The position numbers and the translations under genes are program-made. A stretch of 64,000 nucleotides of DNA. Source: Mauremys mutica. Lineage: Eukaryota; Chordata; Testudines; Geoemydidae. Shown here piece by piece: positions 43,401-52,600 of the stretch. Every line of letters begins with the position of its first letter. Positions within the stretch are counted from its first letter, which is position 1. The notes under the pieces are model-generated. The model saw only the letters and a program-made list of their open reading frames with translations. It was not told where the DNA came from and did no database searches. The DNA lies in assembly GCF_020497125.1 (NCBI RefSeq), contig NW_025422903.1, positions 1-64,000 on the forward strand, given 5' to 3'.

Positions 43401-44803
43401 CCCTTGCACAATCCCAATACACAATTGCCCTTCACACAAACACACACGCTAACACACCCATGCACAATCCCAATGCACAATCGTCGCTCCTACCGGCACA
43501 CCATTGCACTAACACCACCGTGTACAATCCCAGTGCACACTCACCACAACTTGCACGCTTCCCCAGTTGCACTGACACACCCAGTCACACACCCTCTCAG
43601 CCTTACACACGCACAGGAGTGCAGAACACAGCTCTCTTTGCACGCTTCCCCCCGCCAACCCACCTGGTTGTACCCCTCCCACTCGCCCCTGCTCTCAGGC
43701 CCTAGTAGGCTGGGGATGTGTGTGCTGGGGAGGGGGTGTCTGTCTATCTCTGATCTCCCCCCAAAACAGGCCCTGGGCAGCGCAGCCCATGCCTTGGCTG
43801 TGAGGAATTGTTCGACCTTCGAGCAGCAGCACCATCACCTGCTGCACTGCCTGGAGAAGACCACGGTGAGCGGGGGGGCAGGGGGCGGCTGGGGGGCCGC
43901 GTGGGGGGCGGAGGGCGCCGTGGGCCGCGCTGAATCTCCCCCTCCCCCCCGCAGAGCCACGAGTTCATGGACGAGCGCTCGTGCAGCGAGGCCGGGCTGG
44001 GGGGCTCGGTGGGCGGACGGAGCAGCCGCAGCACCTCCTTCTCCTCCCAGCAGGGCGGCGCCACCTCCTGCTGCCCCCGCCGGGGCCCCCCGCGCCGGGC
44101 CCTGCGCCCGGCCCCCTCCACCGCCTCCGTCAGCCGCGCCAGCGCCCAGGAGCTCAACACGCTGCACGGCCACAAGGGGCCCGCCGCCCCCCAGAGGTAG
44201 CAGCACCCCACACCGGGGGGGGAGGGGCACTGGGGGGCTGGGCGAGGGGGGGAGGAATCGGAGGTGCTGGGGGGACTGAGCTGTGGGGAGGGGGAGGGGC
44301 ACTGGGGGCCTGCCCCAGAGGGGATGGGGCATGGAGGCTCCTAGGTGCTCCCTCCAGCAGCCACTAGGGGGAGCTGGCACCCTCCCCTCCCCCCATCCAC
44401 TGGGGTCTTTGTGCTGAACTAGAGAGTAATGCTGGTGCCTGCTGCCACCTAGTGGACAACTGCGGAAAAGTGGGGGCTGGGAGCCCGGACGCCTGGGTTC
44501 TCTCCCCGGCTCTGGGAGGGGAGGGGGGTCTAGTGGGTTAGAGGGGGGACGCTGGGAGCCAGGATGCCTGGGTTCACTCTCTCTCCCTCCACCTCCCCCA
44601 GCCGCTCCAGCTTGAACGCCAAGGCCCACGAGAACATGACGATGACCTACGATGGGGTGGACCTGGCGGCTGCTCTCACCAGCATCCCCACGCCCCCCGC
44701 CAACACCCCCGAGAGCCGCCCCCCCTCGCCCCGCGCCCTGCCCAACTCCAGCCTGCCTGCCCCCCACCTGCCCCACCGCATGGTCAAGATCTCCTCCTTG
44801 TAA
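36358..44803 (+). CDS. KCND1: KCND1, voltage-gated A-type potassium channel Kv4.1, complete
   Basis: Six coding exons (36358-37472, 42278-42440, 42613-42696, 43770-43865, 43955-44196, 44602-44803, stop TAA 44801-44803) join to 633 residues (human about 647). The start is in a perfect Kozak context GCCACCATGG. Residues 1-23 form the hydrophobic N-terminus that binds KChIPs. The T1 domain follows with its zinc ligands H104, C110, C131 and C132. S1 is near 184-205. S4 is [20 protein letters not shown] (291-310). The pore signature TTLGYGD is split by intron 1 after the first base pair of Gly372. The tail holds [15 protein letters not shown] with a dileucine pair, IPTPPANTP and the end VKISSL. 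Kv4 channels carry fast-inactivating somatodendritic current. Phrases such as [20 protein letters not shown] identify Kv4.1 over Kv4.2/4.3. The Ser/Arg-rich segment in exon 5 diverges most. Confidence 0.96.
37785..38355 (+). repeat. Family B array in KCND1 intron 1
   Basis: About eight units of roughly 75 bp contain GGGAGCCAGGACTCCTGGGT and GGTGGTTAGAGCAGGGGGG, with high mutual identity. Confidence 0.92.
38530..38640 (-). repeat. Family C, two copies, inverse
   Basis: GCAGGTCGGGAGTGAGGGGC and TATGGGTCGGGACTGAGGGG. Another single copy is near 40125-40165. Confidence 0.75.
38705..39190. repeat. Scattered family B units and unique sequence in KCND1 intron 1
   Basis: An inverse unit lies at 38715-38752 and forward units at 39088-39185. 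The remainder is unique-looking with no exon signal. Confidence 0.6.
39295..39905 (+). repeat. Family A array, about eight 79-bp units
   Basis: Units contain GCGGTGTTATGTGTGGTGGT, CAGAGCTGGCTGCATCTCAG and CGCCGGGCGAGCC. They are very similar and head to tail. Confidence 0.92.
40245..40355 (+). repeat. Family B copies in KCND1 intron 1
   Basis: GGGAGCCCGGACTCCTGGGT is flanked by GGTGGGTCAGAGC on both sides. Confidence 0.75.
40640..41015 (+). repeat. C-rich minisatellite in KCND1 intron 1
   Basis: About nine units of roughly 40 bp contain CCCGGTATCTCCCCCCACCC and TGGCTCAGCCCCAGG. Confidence 0.88.
41405..41700 (+). repeat. Family A array, about four units
   Basis: GTTGTGTGCGGCTGGTCCCA, CAGAGCTGGCTGCAACTCAG and GCGCCGGGCGAGCC. 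Confidence 0.88.
41745..41905. other. AT-rich unique island in KCND1 intron 1
   Basis: It contains GTTAAATAAGTCATGG, GTATTTTATTATATAATCGC, GGATTAAGAGC and CATTACTAATTGC. It lies about 400 bp upstream of exon 42278-42440, between family A copies. It is a candidate conserved element, unproven. Confidence 0.35.
41905..42055 (+). repeat. Family A, two copies
   Basis: GTTATGGGTGGCTGTTCCCC and GTTATGTGCAGCTGTTCCCC, each with CCCCAGAGGTGGCTGCA. Confidence 0.85.
42700..43640 (+). repeat. CACACTCA/TTGCACTAACAC-rich simple sequence in KCND1 intron 3
   Basis: Starts with GCACGCGCACCCCTC repeats, then nearly 900 bp of degenerate ACACTCACACACA and TGCACAATCCCAA words. It lies between exons 42613-42696 and 43770-43865. 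Confidence 0.85.
44470..44578 (+). repeat. Family B units in KCND1 intron 5
   Basis: GCCCGGACGCCTGGGTTCTC and GCCAGGATGCCTGGGTTCAC lie just before the last exon's acceptor. Confidence 0.78.
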
Positions 44804-46694
44804 GGGCAGAGCGTGGAGCGGCTGGCGGGGGTGCCCCGTCCCCTCCGCCCACCACTGGGGCCCGGACACTGGGCTCCTGCCTGCCCCGGACGCCTGGGTT
44901 CCACATGCCTAGGGGCATTGTCTTCCACAAACGCTGGGGTGCCAGCTGCCTGAGCGCCTGGATGCCTGGGTCCCCTGCTTCGGTGCATGTCCTCACCCGG
45001 CTGCCTGGGTCCCAGGGACATTGTCTTCCACAAATGCTGGGGTGGTGGCCTCTGCCTGAGGGTCTGGATTTCTCCCGGACGCCTGGGTTCCACAGGAGCA
45101 TGGCCTGGCCCAGAAACCTGTGTCCCCCCCACCCCCGCTTAGGCGCATGACTTCGCCCGGATGCCTGGGTCCCGCCGCTGTAGCGACACAGTCTTCCACA
45201 AACACTGAGGTGCCACCCGCCGAGGGACACGGCCTTGTCCGGATGCCTGGGTCCTGCCCCCCCCCATTCGAATCAAAGCCATATCTAGGGGACAGCTATG
45301 CAAGACGGGTAAACAGCACCACTTCCAGGGCCGGCCTGGGTAAAGCCTCCCCCCCACACCCCGCGCTCCCACCCCAAGCAATGTGGGCAAGAGCCCTGGT
45401 TAACCCAAAGCCCTTGTATGGCCTGTGCTGGGAGGGGAGTGGGGTCCTGCCAGCAGAGGGGGCTGGGAGCCCGGACGCCTGGGTTCTCTCCCCGGCTCTG
45501 GGAGGGGCGTGGGGGCTGGTGGGTGAGAGCAGGGGGGGCTGGGAGCCCAGACGCCTGGGTTCTCTCCCTGGCTTGGGGAGGGGCAGGTTTGGGCCAGAGA
45601 TCTTTTGTGGAAGCACCAAATCCACCAGGATTCACACACACACACCCCCGCCCCGGATCAGACCCCATGGGCCCATGTAGCCCAATGCCCACCCTAGATC
45701 AGAACCAAGGACCTGCGGGGCCGGACTCCTGGGTCCCTTCCCCACCCCCTTTGATGGACCCAAGCCCCTGGCCTATGCATGTCTCTTCCACCACCGGGGG
45801 CCGCTGTCCATGGCTGCCGACCACCACCTGCCTGGATCTCCCTTCTAGCCTCAGTGGGATGGTGCCTCTTTGGGGGAGCAGAAAGGGGGGGTACCAGACC
45901 CCCCAAATTCCACTGCCCCCCTCCTTCCCGGGACCTTGCCTAGGTACAACGATTGACGGGGACCGGACGCCGAATCTGCTAATAACTTCGCGCCTTCGAC
46001 GGGCTGCCGGCCACCTCGCAATCTGCCTCGGGTGCCGTTCTAGGCATTCGGGGGTGGGCAAGACGCCTGGGTTCTCAGCTTGGGGAAGGGAGTGGGGGCT
46101 AGTGGTTAGAGCAGGGGGGAGCTGGGAGCCCGGCCGCCTGGGTTCTCTCCCCAGCTCTAGGAAAGGAGGGGGTTGTCTCAGACCCCCCACCCCTGCGAAC
46201 AGCCTGTAGGGCTATTGTGCCCCTGATAAGAGTGGCAGCGGCATTCCTCACCCCCCCCACAGCACTAACTGTGGGGTGGGGGTCCCGAAACATCCCGCCC
46301 CAGGTGGGCAATGCAGGGACGAATGCATGGAGCTGTGGGGCGGGCGGCAGCCAGCCCCGAGGAATGGCCAGCAGGGGGGTGCTAGAGGAGACACTGAAGC
46401 CACAGGGACCGGGTTGGGGGTGGGCGCCCCCGAGTCCCACCACGCGCTCTGGGGGAGCAGGCACCTCGTTGGTTGAATAGCACAACGCCCAATTCCTTGC
46501 ATGGCCACTGGGGGGCACCATGGAATCTGCTGCACCTCCCCCCCCATCTAAAGCAATATACCCAGTGGGCACCCCCCCCCCCGAGAGGGCATCCCTATAG
46601 GGGGGGTGCCCCGGCTGGGAGGGGAGGGTAACGCACCCCACACCTCCCCCTTCAATTTACCTCCAAGTCTACATGAAAACGAGTGGAAAAGTTG

Positions 46695-46885
46695 GGGAGG
46701 GGCGGAGCCAGGACTCCTGGGTTCTCTCCCCGGCTCTGGGAGGGGAGTGGGTACTAATAATTGGGGGCGGGGGAGGCTGGGAGCCAGGACTCCTGGGGCC
46801 TCTCCTGACTCAGTGTGTGACCGGTCAAGTCACTTCAACTCAGGTTCCCCTTTGTGTCCACAGGGGGAGAATAAAAGTGCCCGGC
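46695..46885 (+). repeat. MIR-like CORE-SINE, head plus core plus tail
   Basis: GGGAGCCAGGACTCCTGGG is followed by CTCAGTGTGTGACCGGTCAA, GTCACTTCAACTCAGG and TTCCCCTTTGTG. This follows the recalled MIR order (tRNA-like head, TGTGTGACCTTGGGCAAGTC core). It ends GGGGGAGAATAAAAG. An extra head unit precedes it. Confidence 0.7.
46870..46875 (+). terminator. Candidate KCND1 poly(A) signal within a MIR-like element
   Basis: AATAAA lies in GGGGGAGAATAAAAGTGC, about 2.07 kb after the stop, and appears to be the diverged GGGGATAATAA end of a CORE-SINE. No earlier AATAAA was noticed. Confidence 0.4.
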
Positions 46886-47269
46886 TTTGGGGCGGGGAGG
46901 TTGGGCGTTGAACCCCTGTGAGGCCGGGGGCGCGTTTGCTGCACCTTGCATGGGGGGGGGGGCGGGGGGCGGGAGCAGTACAGAGGCTGGGGGGGGCAGA
47001 GAAGCTGGGGGTCGAGGGGCTGCCCTGAGCCCAGAGCGGCGCCGCTGTTGTTGGAGCAAATACAATGAAACGTGTTAAACCTCAGAACCCCGACTCCCGA
47101 CCTTCCTTGGGGCACGGGGGGCAAACTAGGAGGGGATGCGCCACAAGGGGGCCCCTCTGGGGGCGTCAGATCCGGGGTGACCCAGGGCAGGGGGTGGCTG
47201 GGGAGTGGGGTGGGACTGGGACACGGGGCCTCTCCCCACTAGGGGGCACTGGCTCGGGGGTATGTGTGT

Positions 47270-47695
47270 GAGGGAGCCTGGACTCCTGGGTTCTCTCCCC
47301 AGCTCTGGGAGGGGAGTGGGGTCTAGTGGTTAGAGCGGGGGGGGGGCTGGGAGCCAGGACTCCTGGGTTCTCTCCCCGGCTCTGGGAGGGGAGTGGGGGC
47401 TGGTGGTTAGAGCGGGGTGGGGGCTGGGAGCCCGGACTCCTGGGTTCTCTCCCCGGCTCTGGGAGGGGAGTGGGGTCTAGTGGTTAGAGCAGGGGGGGCT
47501 GGGAGCCCGGACTCCTGGGTTCTCTCCCTGGCTCTGAGAGGGGAGTGGGGTCTAGTGGTTAGAGCAGGGGGGGAGGGGCTGGGAGCCCGGACTCCTGGGT
47601 TCTCTCCCCAGCTCTGGGAGGGGAGTGGGGGCTGGTGGTTAGAGCAGGGGGGGGGCTGGGAGCCAGGACTCCTGGGTTCTCTCCCCTCCACTTGG
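47270..47695 (+). repeat. Family B array between KCND1 and OTUD5
   Basis: About five units show the clearest tRNA-like words of the family: GTCTAGTGGTTAGAGC (A-box-like) and GGACTCCTGGGTTCTCTCCC (B-box-like). Confidence 0.9.
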
Positions 47696-47764
47696 GGCTC
47701 GGTTGGTCGAGCAGGATAATAGGTAAGTAAAAAGGGTGGGACTATATTTGAGTAACAGTCACCT

Positions 47765-48437
47765 CAGCCAATCAGAGCGGCTGCCGTGGGGGCTCGGGCA
47801 GGGCTAGAGGGGAAGGGGGCCTTTGATGGGATGATGCCTTCCAGCCAATCAGAATGGAGGGTTTTCTTCTTGGCCAATCAGAGAGCTACTCTTCGATGTC
47901 CAATCAATCAGAGATGAGCGCTGTGCTCTCAGCCAGTGAAATGTGGGCGCCTGGCTTCCCAGCCAATCAACATCATTTGCTGTTTCCTCCTCCAATCGGA
48001 GGTGTGGAGCCTCTCAAACTGCCAATCAGAAGCGAGGGTAGGTCCTTCGTAGCCAATGAGAAACGACGTCTCCGTCTTCTAGCCAATCAGAGATGGCTCC
48101 TTTGCGTTTCAGCCATTCGGAAATAGGTTCCTTGTCTCTCAGCCAGTCAGAAATGAGTCCTCCACCTCTGAGCCAATCAGAAATTGGTTCCGTGATGTTC
48201 AGCCAATCAGAAATGAGAGCTTCACCTCTGAACCAATAAGAGACTTCATTGTTACTAAGGGCGGTCCAGGTCCCGCCTTCCTCTGTGTCGTTGCTATGGG
48301 CTGTGGGACGGGGTATTGTAGTGGGAAAACGGGGGTGGGTGGGACTTTTTTGATTGGCAGTTTAGCTTTGGCCAATCAAATATTTGGCCCGTCAACCTGT
48401 GGCCAATGAGCGTGAGGCCGCACTTGGTAGCCAGTGA
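47765..48437 (+). promoter_or_regulatory. OTUD5 upstream CCAAT-box array with about 30-bp period
   Basis: Forward CCAAT cores start at 47768, 47845, 47874, 47900, 47963, 47992, 48022, 48053, 48083, 48173, 48203, 48233, 48372 and 48403. Degenerate CCAGT/CCATT fill the missing register at 47933, 48113, 48143 and 48431. One inverted ATTGG is at 48353. The common word is AGCCAATCAGA, the NF-Y consensus extended. From 47845 to 48233 the period is 29-31 bp, while the roughly 20-bp spacers differ. It lies 1.2-1.9 kb upstream of the OTUD5 ATG. Confidence 0.8.
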
Positions 48438-48495
48438 GACTAGGGTCGTTGCCAAGGCGTGCCTAGTCCCCGCCCCCGGCGTTGCTAAGGGGAGT
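48251..48495 (+). promoter_or_regulatory. RFX-like half-sites and CRE half-site near the OTUD5 start
   Basis: GTTACTAAGG (48251), GTTGCTATGG (48290), GTTGCCAAGG (48448) and GTTGCTAAGG (48481) match the RFX X-box half-site GTTRCYAWGG. GAGTGACGGCGGAAGTG (about 48492-48508) adds TGACG (CREB/ATF-like) and GGAAGTG (ETS-like). CpG density rises from here towards the gene. Confidence 0.5.
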
Positions 48496-48764
48496 GACGG
48501 CGGAAGTGAGCGCGCGGGGTCAGGGGCCGGCTGTGTTGATGTTGACACTAGGCCGGGGCCGAGCGCGAGGGGCTGCCGCGGAAGCCGGGAAGGGTCAAAA
48601 AGCCGCAACGGGGAGGGGGAAGGAGCGGGCAAGCGAGGGGTTGATTCGTTTGCGTCCGGCCGCCGGAGGCTGCTGCTCCCCCTCCCCCCGGGGTACTTTC
48701 GCCCCCACGACCCCTCCCTATGGGGGGGCAGTGAGTGTGTGGGGGAGAGGGAGCCCCCCCGGGT

Positions 48765-49565
48765 ACCCACCATCCCCTTGGCCCCTCCATCCGGGTACCC
48801 CGCCCCCCGCGACCCCCCCTTAGCCCCTCCATCCGGGTACCCCGCCCCCCGCGACCCCCCCTTAGCGCCTCCATCCGGGTACCCCGCCCCCCGCGACCCC
48901 CCCTTAGCGCCTCCATCCGGGTACCGAGCCCTCCCTGGTACCCCCCCTTAGCCCCTCCATCCGGGTACCCCGCCCCCCGGGACCCCCCCTTAGCGCCTCC
49001 ATCCGGGTACCCCGCCCCCCGGGACCCCCCTTAGCCCCTCCATCCGGGTACCCCGCCCCCCGGGACCCTCCCTTTTGCCCCTCCATCCGGGTACCCCCGC
49101 CCCCCCGGGACCCCCCCTGAGCCCCTCCATCCGGGTACCCCGCCCCCCGCGCCCCCCCTTAGCTCCTCCATCCTGGTACCCCGCCCCCCGCGACCCCCCT
49201 TAGCCCCTCAATCCGGGTACCCCGCCCCCGGGACCTTCCTTAGCGTCTCCATCCGGGTACCCCCGCCCCCCCGGGACCCCCCCCCCTTAGCCCCTCCATC
49301 CGGGTACCCACCATCCCCTTAGCCCCTCCATCCGGGTACCCCGCCCCCCCGGGACCCTCCCCTTAGCCTCTCCATCCGGGTACCCACCATCCCCTTAGCC
49401 CATCCATCCGGGTATCCCGGCCCCCCGGCACCCCCCCCTTAGCGCCTCCATCCGGGTACCCCGCCCCCCGATCCCCCCCTTAGCCCCTCCAACCAGGTAC
49501 CCACCATCCCCTTAGCCTCTGCATCCGGGTACCCCGCCCCCCCTTAGCCCGTCCATCCGGGTTTC
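48765..49565 (+). repeat. 41-42 bp minisatellite directly upstream of OTUD5
   Basis: About 19 units contain CCCTCCATCCGGGTACCCCG and CCCCCCGGGACCCCCCTTAG. It runs to about 60 bp before the ATG and may lie in the 5' UTR. Confidence 0.9.
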
Positions 49566-49628
49566 CCGCCCCCCGACCCGGGGCCAGCCCCGCCCGCCGG
49601 CCCAGCCGGGCCCCGCTCCCTCCCGGCC

Positions 49629-52600
49629 ATGACGATCCTGCCCAAGAAGAAGCCCTGCCCGGCGGCGGGGGACGGGGAGCGGGACCCGCCAGGCGGCCCC
49701 CCCCGCGCCGCGGCCCCGGGCGGGGTGGGCGGCTCGGACCCCCACCCCCCCCCGCGGGGGGGGCCCGGCCCGGACTCGCACGCGCGGGGGGGGCCCGGCG
49801 GCGGGGGCGGCCCCCCCGCCGGCCCCGACCCCCGCGGCGGAGGGGCCCGATCCCGGGCCTCCCCTCCCCCGCCCCGCTGGGGGGCGCCCCCCGCTGGCTC
49901 GCCGCCGCCGCCGGGCTCCGGCGGGGTGGGGGGCGGCGGGGACCCGCTCGGGGGGCTGGACGGGGCCCCGCTGCTCGGGGCGGGCGAGGCCCGGGGCGGG
50001 GGCTGCTGCTCGGGGCCGGGGCACAGCAAGCGGCGGCGGCAGGGGGGGCCCGGCCCGGGCAGCAGCCCCGAGCGGGACGAGGCCGGTGGCGGCGCCGGCT
50101 GTAACAGCGAGGACGAGTACGAGACGGCGGCGGCCCGCGGGGAGAGCATGGACCCGGCCACCGTGGAGCAGGTACCCGGGGGGGTCCCCTTCTGGGAGGG
50201 TTGGTGGGGGGAGAGGGATCCCCCTTCTTGCAGGTATGGGAGGACCCCCGGTATGGGGGGAGGGAGATCCCCCTTCTTGGAGGTTTGGGGGGGACCCAGA
50301 CCCCCCTCTTTTGGGCTATGGGAGAGTGGGACCTGCCTCTGGGCTATTGGAGGGATTCCCCTTCTCTGAGCTATGTTGGAGAATGAGGGATTTCTTCTCC
50401 GCTGAGGGCTGTGGGGGCACAGGGGGACCTGCCCTTTCTGTAACAGATGCCCTGGGTGGGGCAGGCCCCCTGGGCTGTGTGGGGAGGGGGACCCCCTTCT
50501 GAGCTGTGGCAGGGATGGGGATCCCCTCTGAAGTATAGAGGAACCACCCCCTGTAGAGCAGGTATCCTGGGCAGCATTCTCTCCTTGGGAGTGGTGGACC
50601 CCCTCCTTCTGAGAGCTGGGGGAAGTGGGGAGACCCTCCGCTCTGACCTGGGCTGGAGGAGAGCAATGCCCCCTCGTTTGGTGGGGGGGACCCTCCATTC
50701 CCCGATCTGGGGGAGGCCCCCCCTTTCAGATGTGGTGGTGAGCCCCCTTCCTCTGATATGGGGTGGGGGCAGCCCTGCCGGGGGCAATGTTGATAGGTGA
50801 CCCTGCTCCCTCTTATGAGGGGGCTCTGATCTGGAGGTGGGAAGACACCCCCACCCCTGTATGATGCGGGGAGGGATGTAACAATCAGGTGGTGACTCTT
50901 ACATTTCCCCATGGGCCCCCTGCTATGTGATAGGGGAATGGGGGGGTGTCTACTGGAGGGGGGACCCCTCTGGCACTTATCCCTGTCAGGCAGTGGGGGT
51001 GCTCTGAGCTGGGGGGTAATGCTGTTTTTCCAGCTCTACCCTCATCCCATGCGGTGGGCTCTGCGGGGGTCCATGTATTGTCACCCTATTAGCCTGCTAT
51101 TTACCCCCCCTTATTGCTGTTTGGGTGTGGGTACCCCTGAGCACCCCCCCAGCACTCATTCTTACTCATTAGGGGGCACTTGGCCTGTGAACTCCATCCC
51201 ACCCCACCAAGATCCAGTGGGTGGGATGCTGGGACCAAGGCATCTGGGCCTGCATTCCCTTTGGAGGTGGGATTCTAGGGACCCAGGCATCTGGAGGCTC
51301 TGGTTCCCCGAGCACACTGGGAACCCAGGCATCCGGGGGCTCTGCTCCTAGCCCCCCCCCCCATGGTACTGTGTGTGTGTGTGTGTGTCCCTCAGTGCCC
51401 CTGCTGGAGAGGATGAGTCCAGCTCCCTGTGTGTGAGCATGTACCCACTAGATTGTGCTAGAGCGTAGGAGACACACAATTCACCAGGTGAGCAAGTGAA
51501 ACTAACTAGCTTCATCATGGGATCCTAGCAATGGTGAAAAGTGAACTGTGTGTTGTTGTAGCATCTAGGAGCCCAGTCCTACCCCAGGACCTCATTGTTC
51601 TGGGTGCTCGACAGGAAATATTTGGTGTATTTTGGTAGTATGCAGGAGCTCCATCCTGGACTGGGACCCCCTTGTGCCAGGCGCTGTATGTTATCTATTA
51701 GGTATATTACGGTAGCACCCAGGAGAGAGAGACACACACCCCTTGCGCCAGGCGCTGTATGTTATCTATTAGGTATATTACGGTAGCACCCAGGAGAGAG
51801 ACCCTCCCTTGTGCCAGGCGCTGTATGTTATCTATTAGGTATATTACGGTAGCACCCAGGACAGACACCCCCCCCCTTGTGCCAGGCGCTGTATGTTATC
51901 TATTAGGTGTATTACGGCAGTGCCCGTGGGAGGGCCTTGCGCCAGGCTCTGTACAAACGCAGACCAGAGAGAGACTCCCCAGTCCCGCAGCCTGAACCCT
52001 GCCCTGGCCGCAGTGGGGTGGAATTATCGTTGTCCCTCCCTCCAGCCCGGCGGACCTGCCCCCGGCGACGCAGGGCTCTGGGTCCCCCGGGGCACTGGGG
52101 GAGATGTGGGTGAATCGTGCTGCTCGCCTGTTGGTTCGGGGCGAGACCCGCACCAGGGAAGAGAGGCTCCGGCCGGGCTGGGTCTCAGCCCCGGTGCGCC
52201 ACGCGTGGCAGCGCTGGGGTAACTCGCCGACAGACAGACCCGTCACCCATCCCTACTCGCCAGGCGCGGCGGTGCCCAGACGTAGGCCGACTGTCTCTCG
52301 GTTGTTAGCAGCTTGCCTAGCTGCACGTGCCGCCTGTTGAGTTGGGCTGTTGCAGGGGATTGTGGGATGTCGCTTGGCCTAAGGGAACAGGACTCTGGGA
52401 AAACCCGCCAGGCATTCCCATAACGGGGTCTGTAGGAACATAATGGGGTCTGGTTTGTCTAGCCGGGGGGATCCCCAATCCGGGCTGGCTTCACAGGGCC
52501 TGGCATTCAGGGGAAACCCCACCCTGGCTGGGCTAGGGGTCCTGTGGGACCTCTTCTCCCCAGGGCTGGGATCGGGGAAGGGGGAGCGGAGCGGGGGCTG

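Larger units (their letters stand above)
44804..46895 (+). other. KCND1: KCND1 3' UTR (inferred extent)
   Basis: The first AATAAA after the stop is at 46870-46875. The segment holds three spaced copies of TCTTCCACAAA(C/T)GCTGGGGTG-like sequence (44921, 45024, 45192), family B units at 45420-45600 and 46060-46165, and a MIR-like element at its end. The end is uncertain because the signal is inside a SINE. Confidence 0.45.

Noticed and set aside
47270..47690. Functional tRNA genes
   Set aside because: The B-box-like word GGTTCTCTCCC lacks the GGTTCRANNCC consensus, no cloverleaf stems could be paired by eye, and no T-run terminators follow. SINE-head origin fits better.
47845..48237. CRISPR-like regular 30-bp spacing
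   Set aside because: The conserved part is only about 10 bp, the organism is an animal with split genes, and there are no cas genes or 25-40 bp direct repeats.
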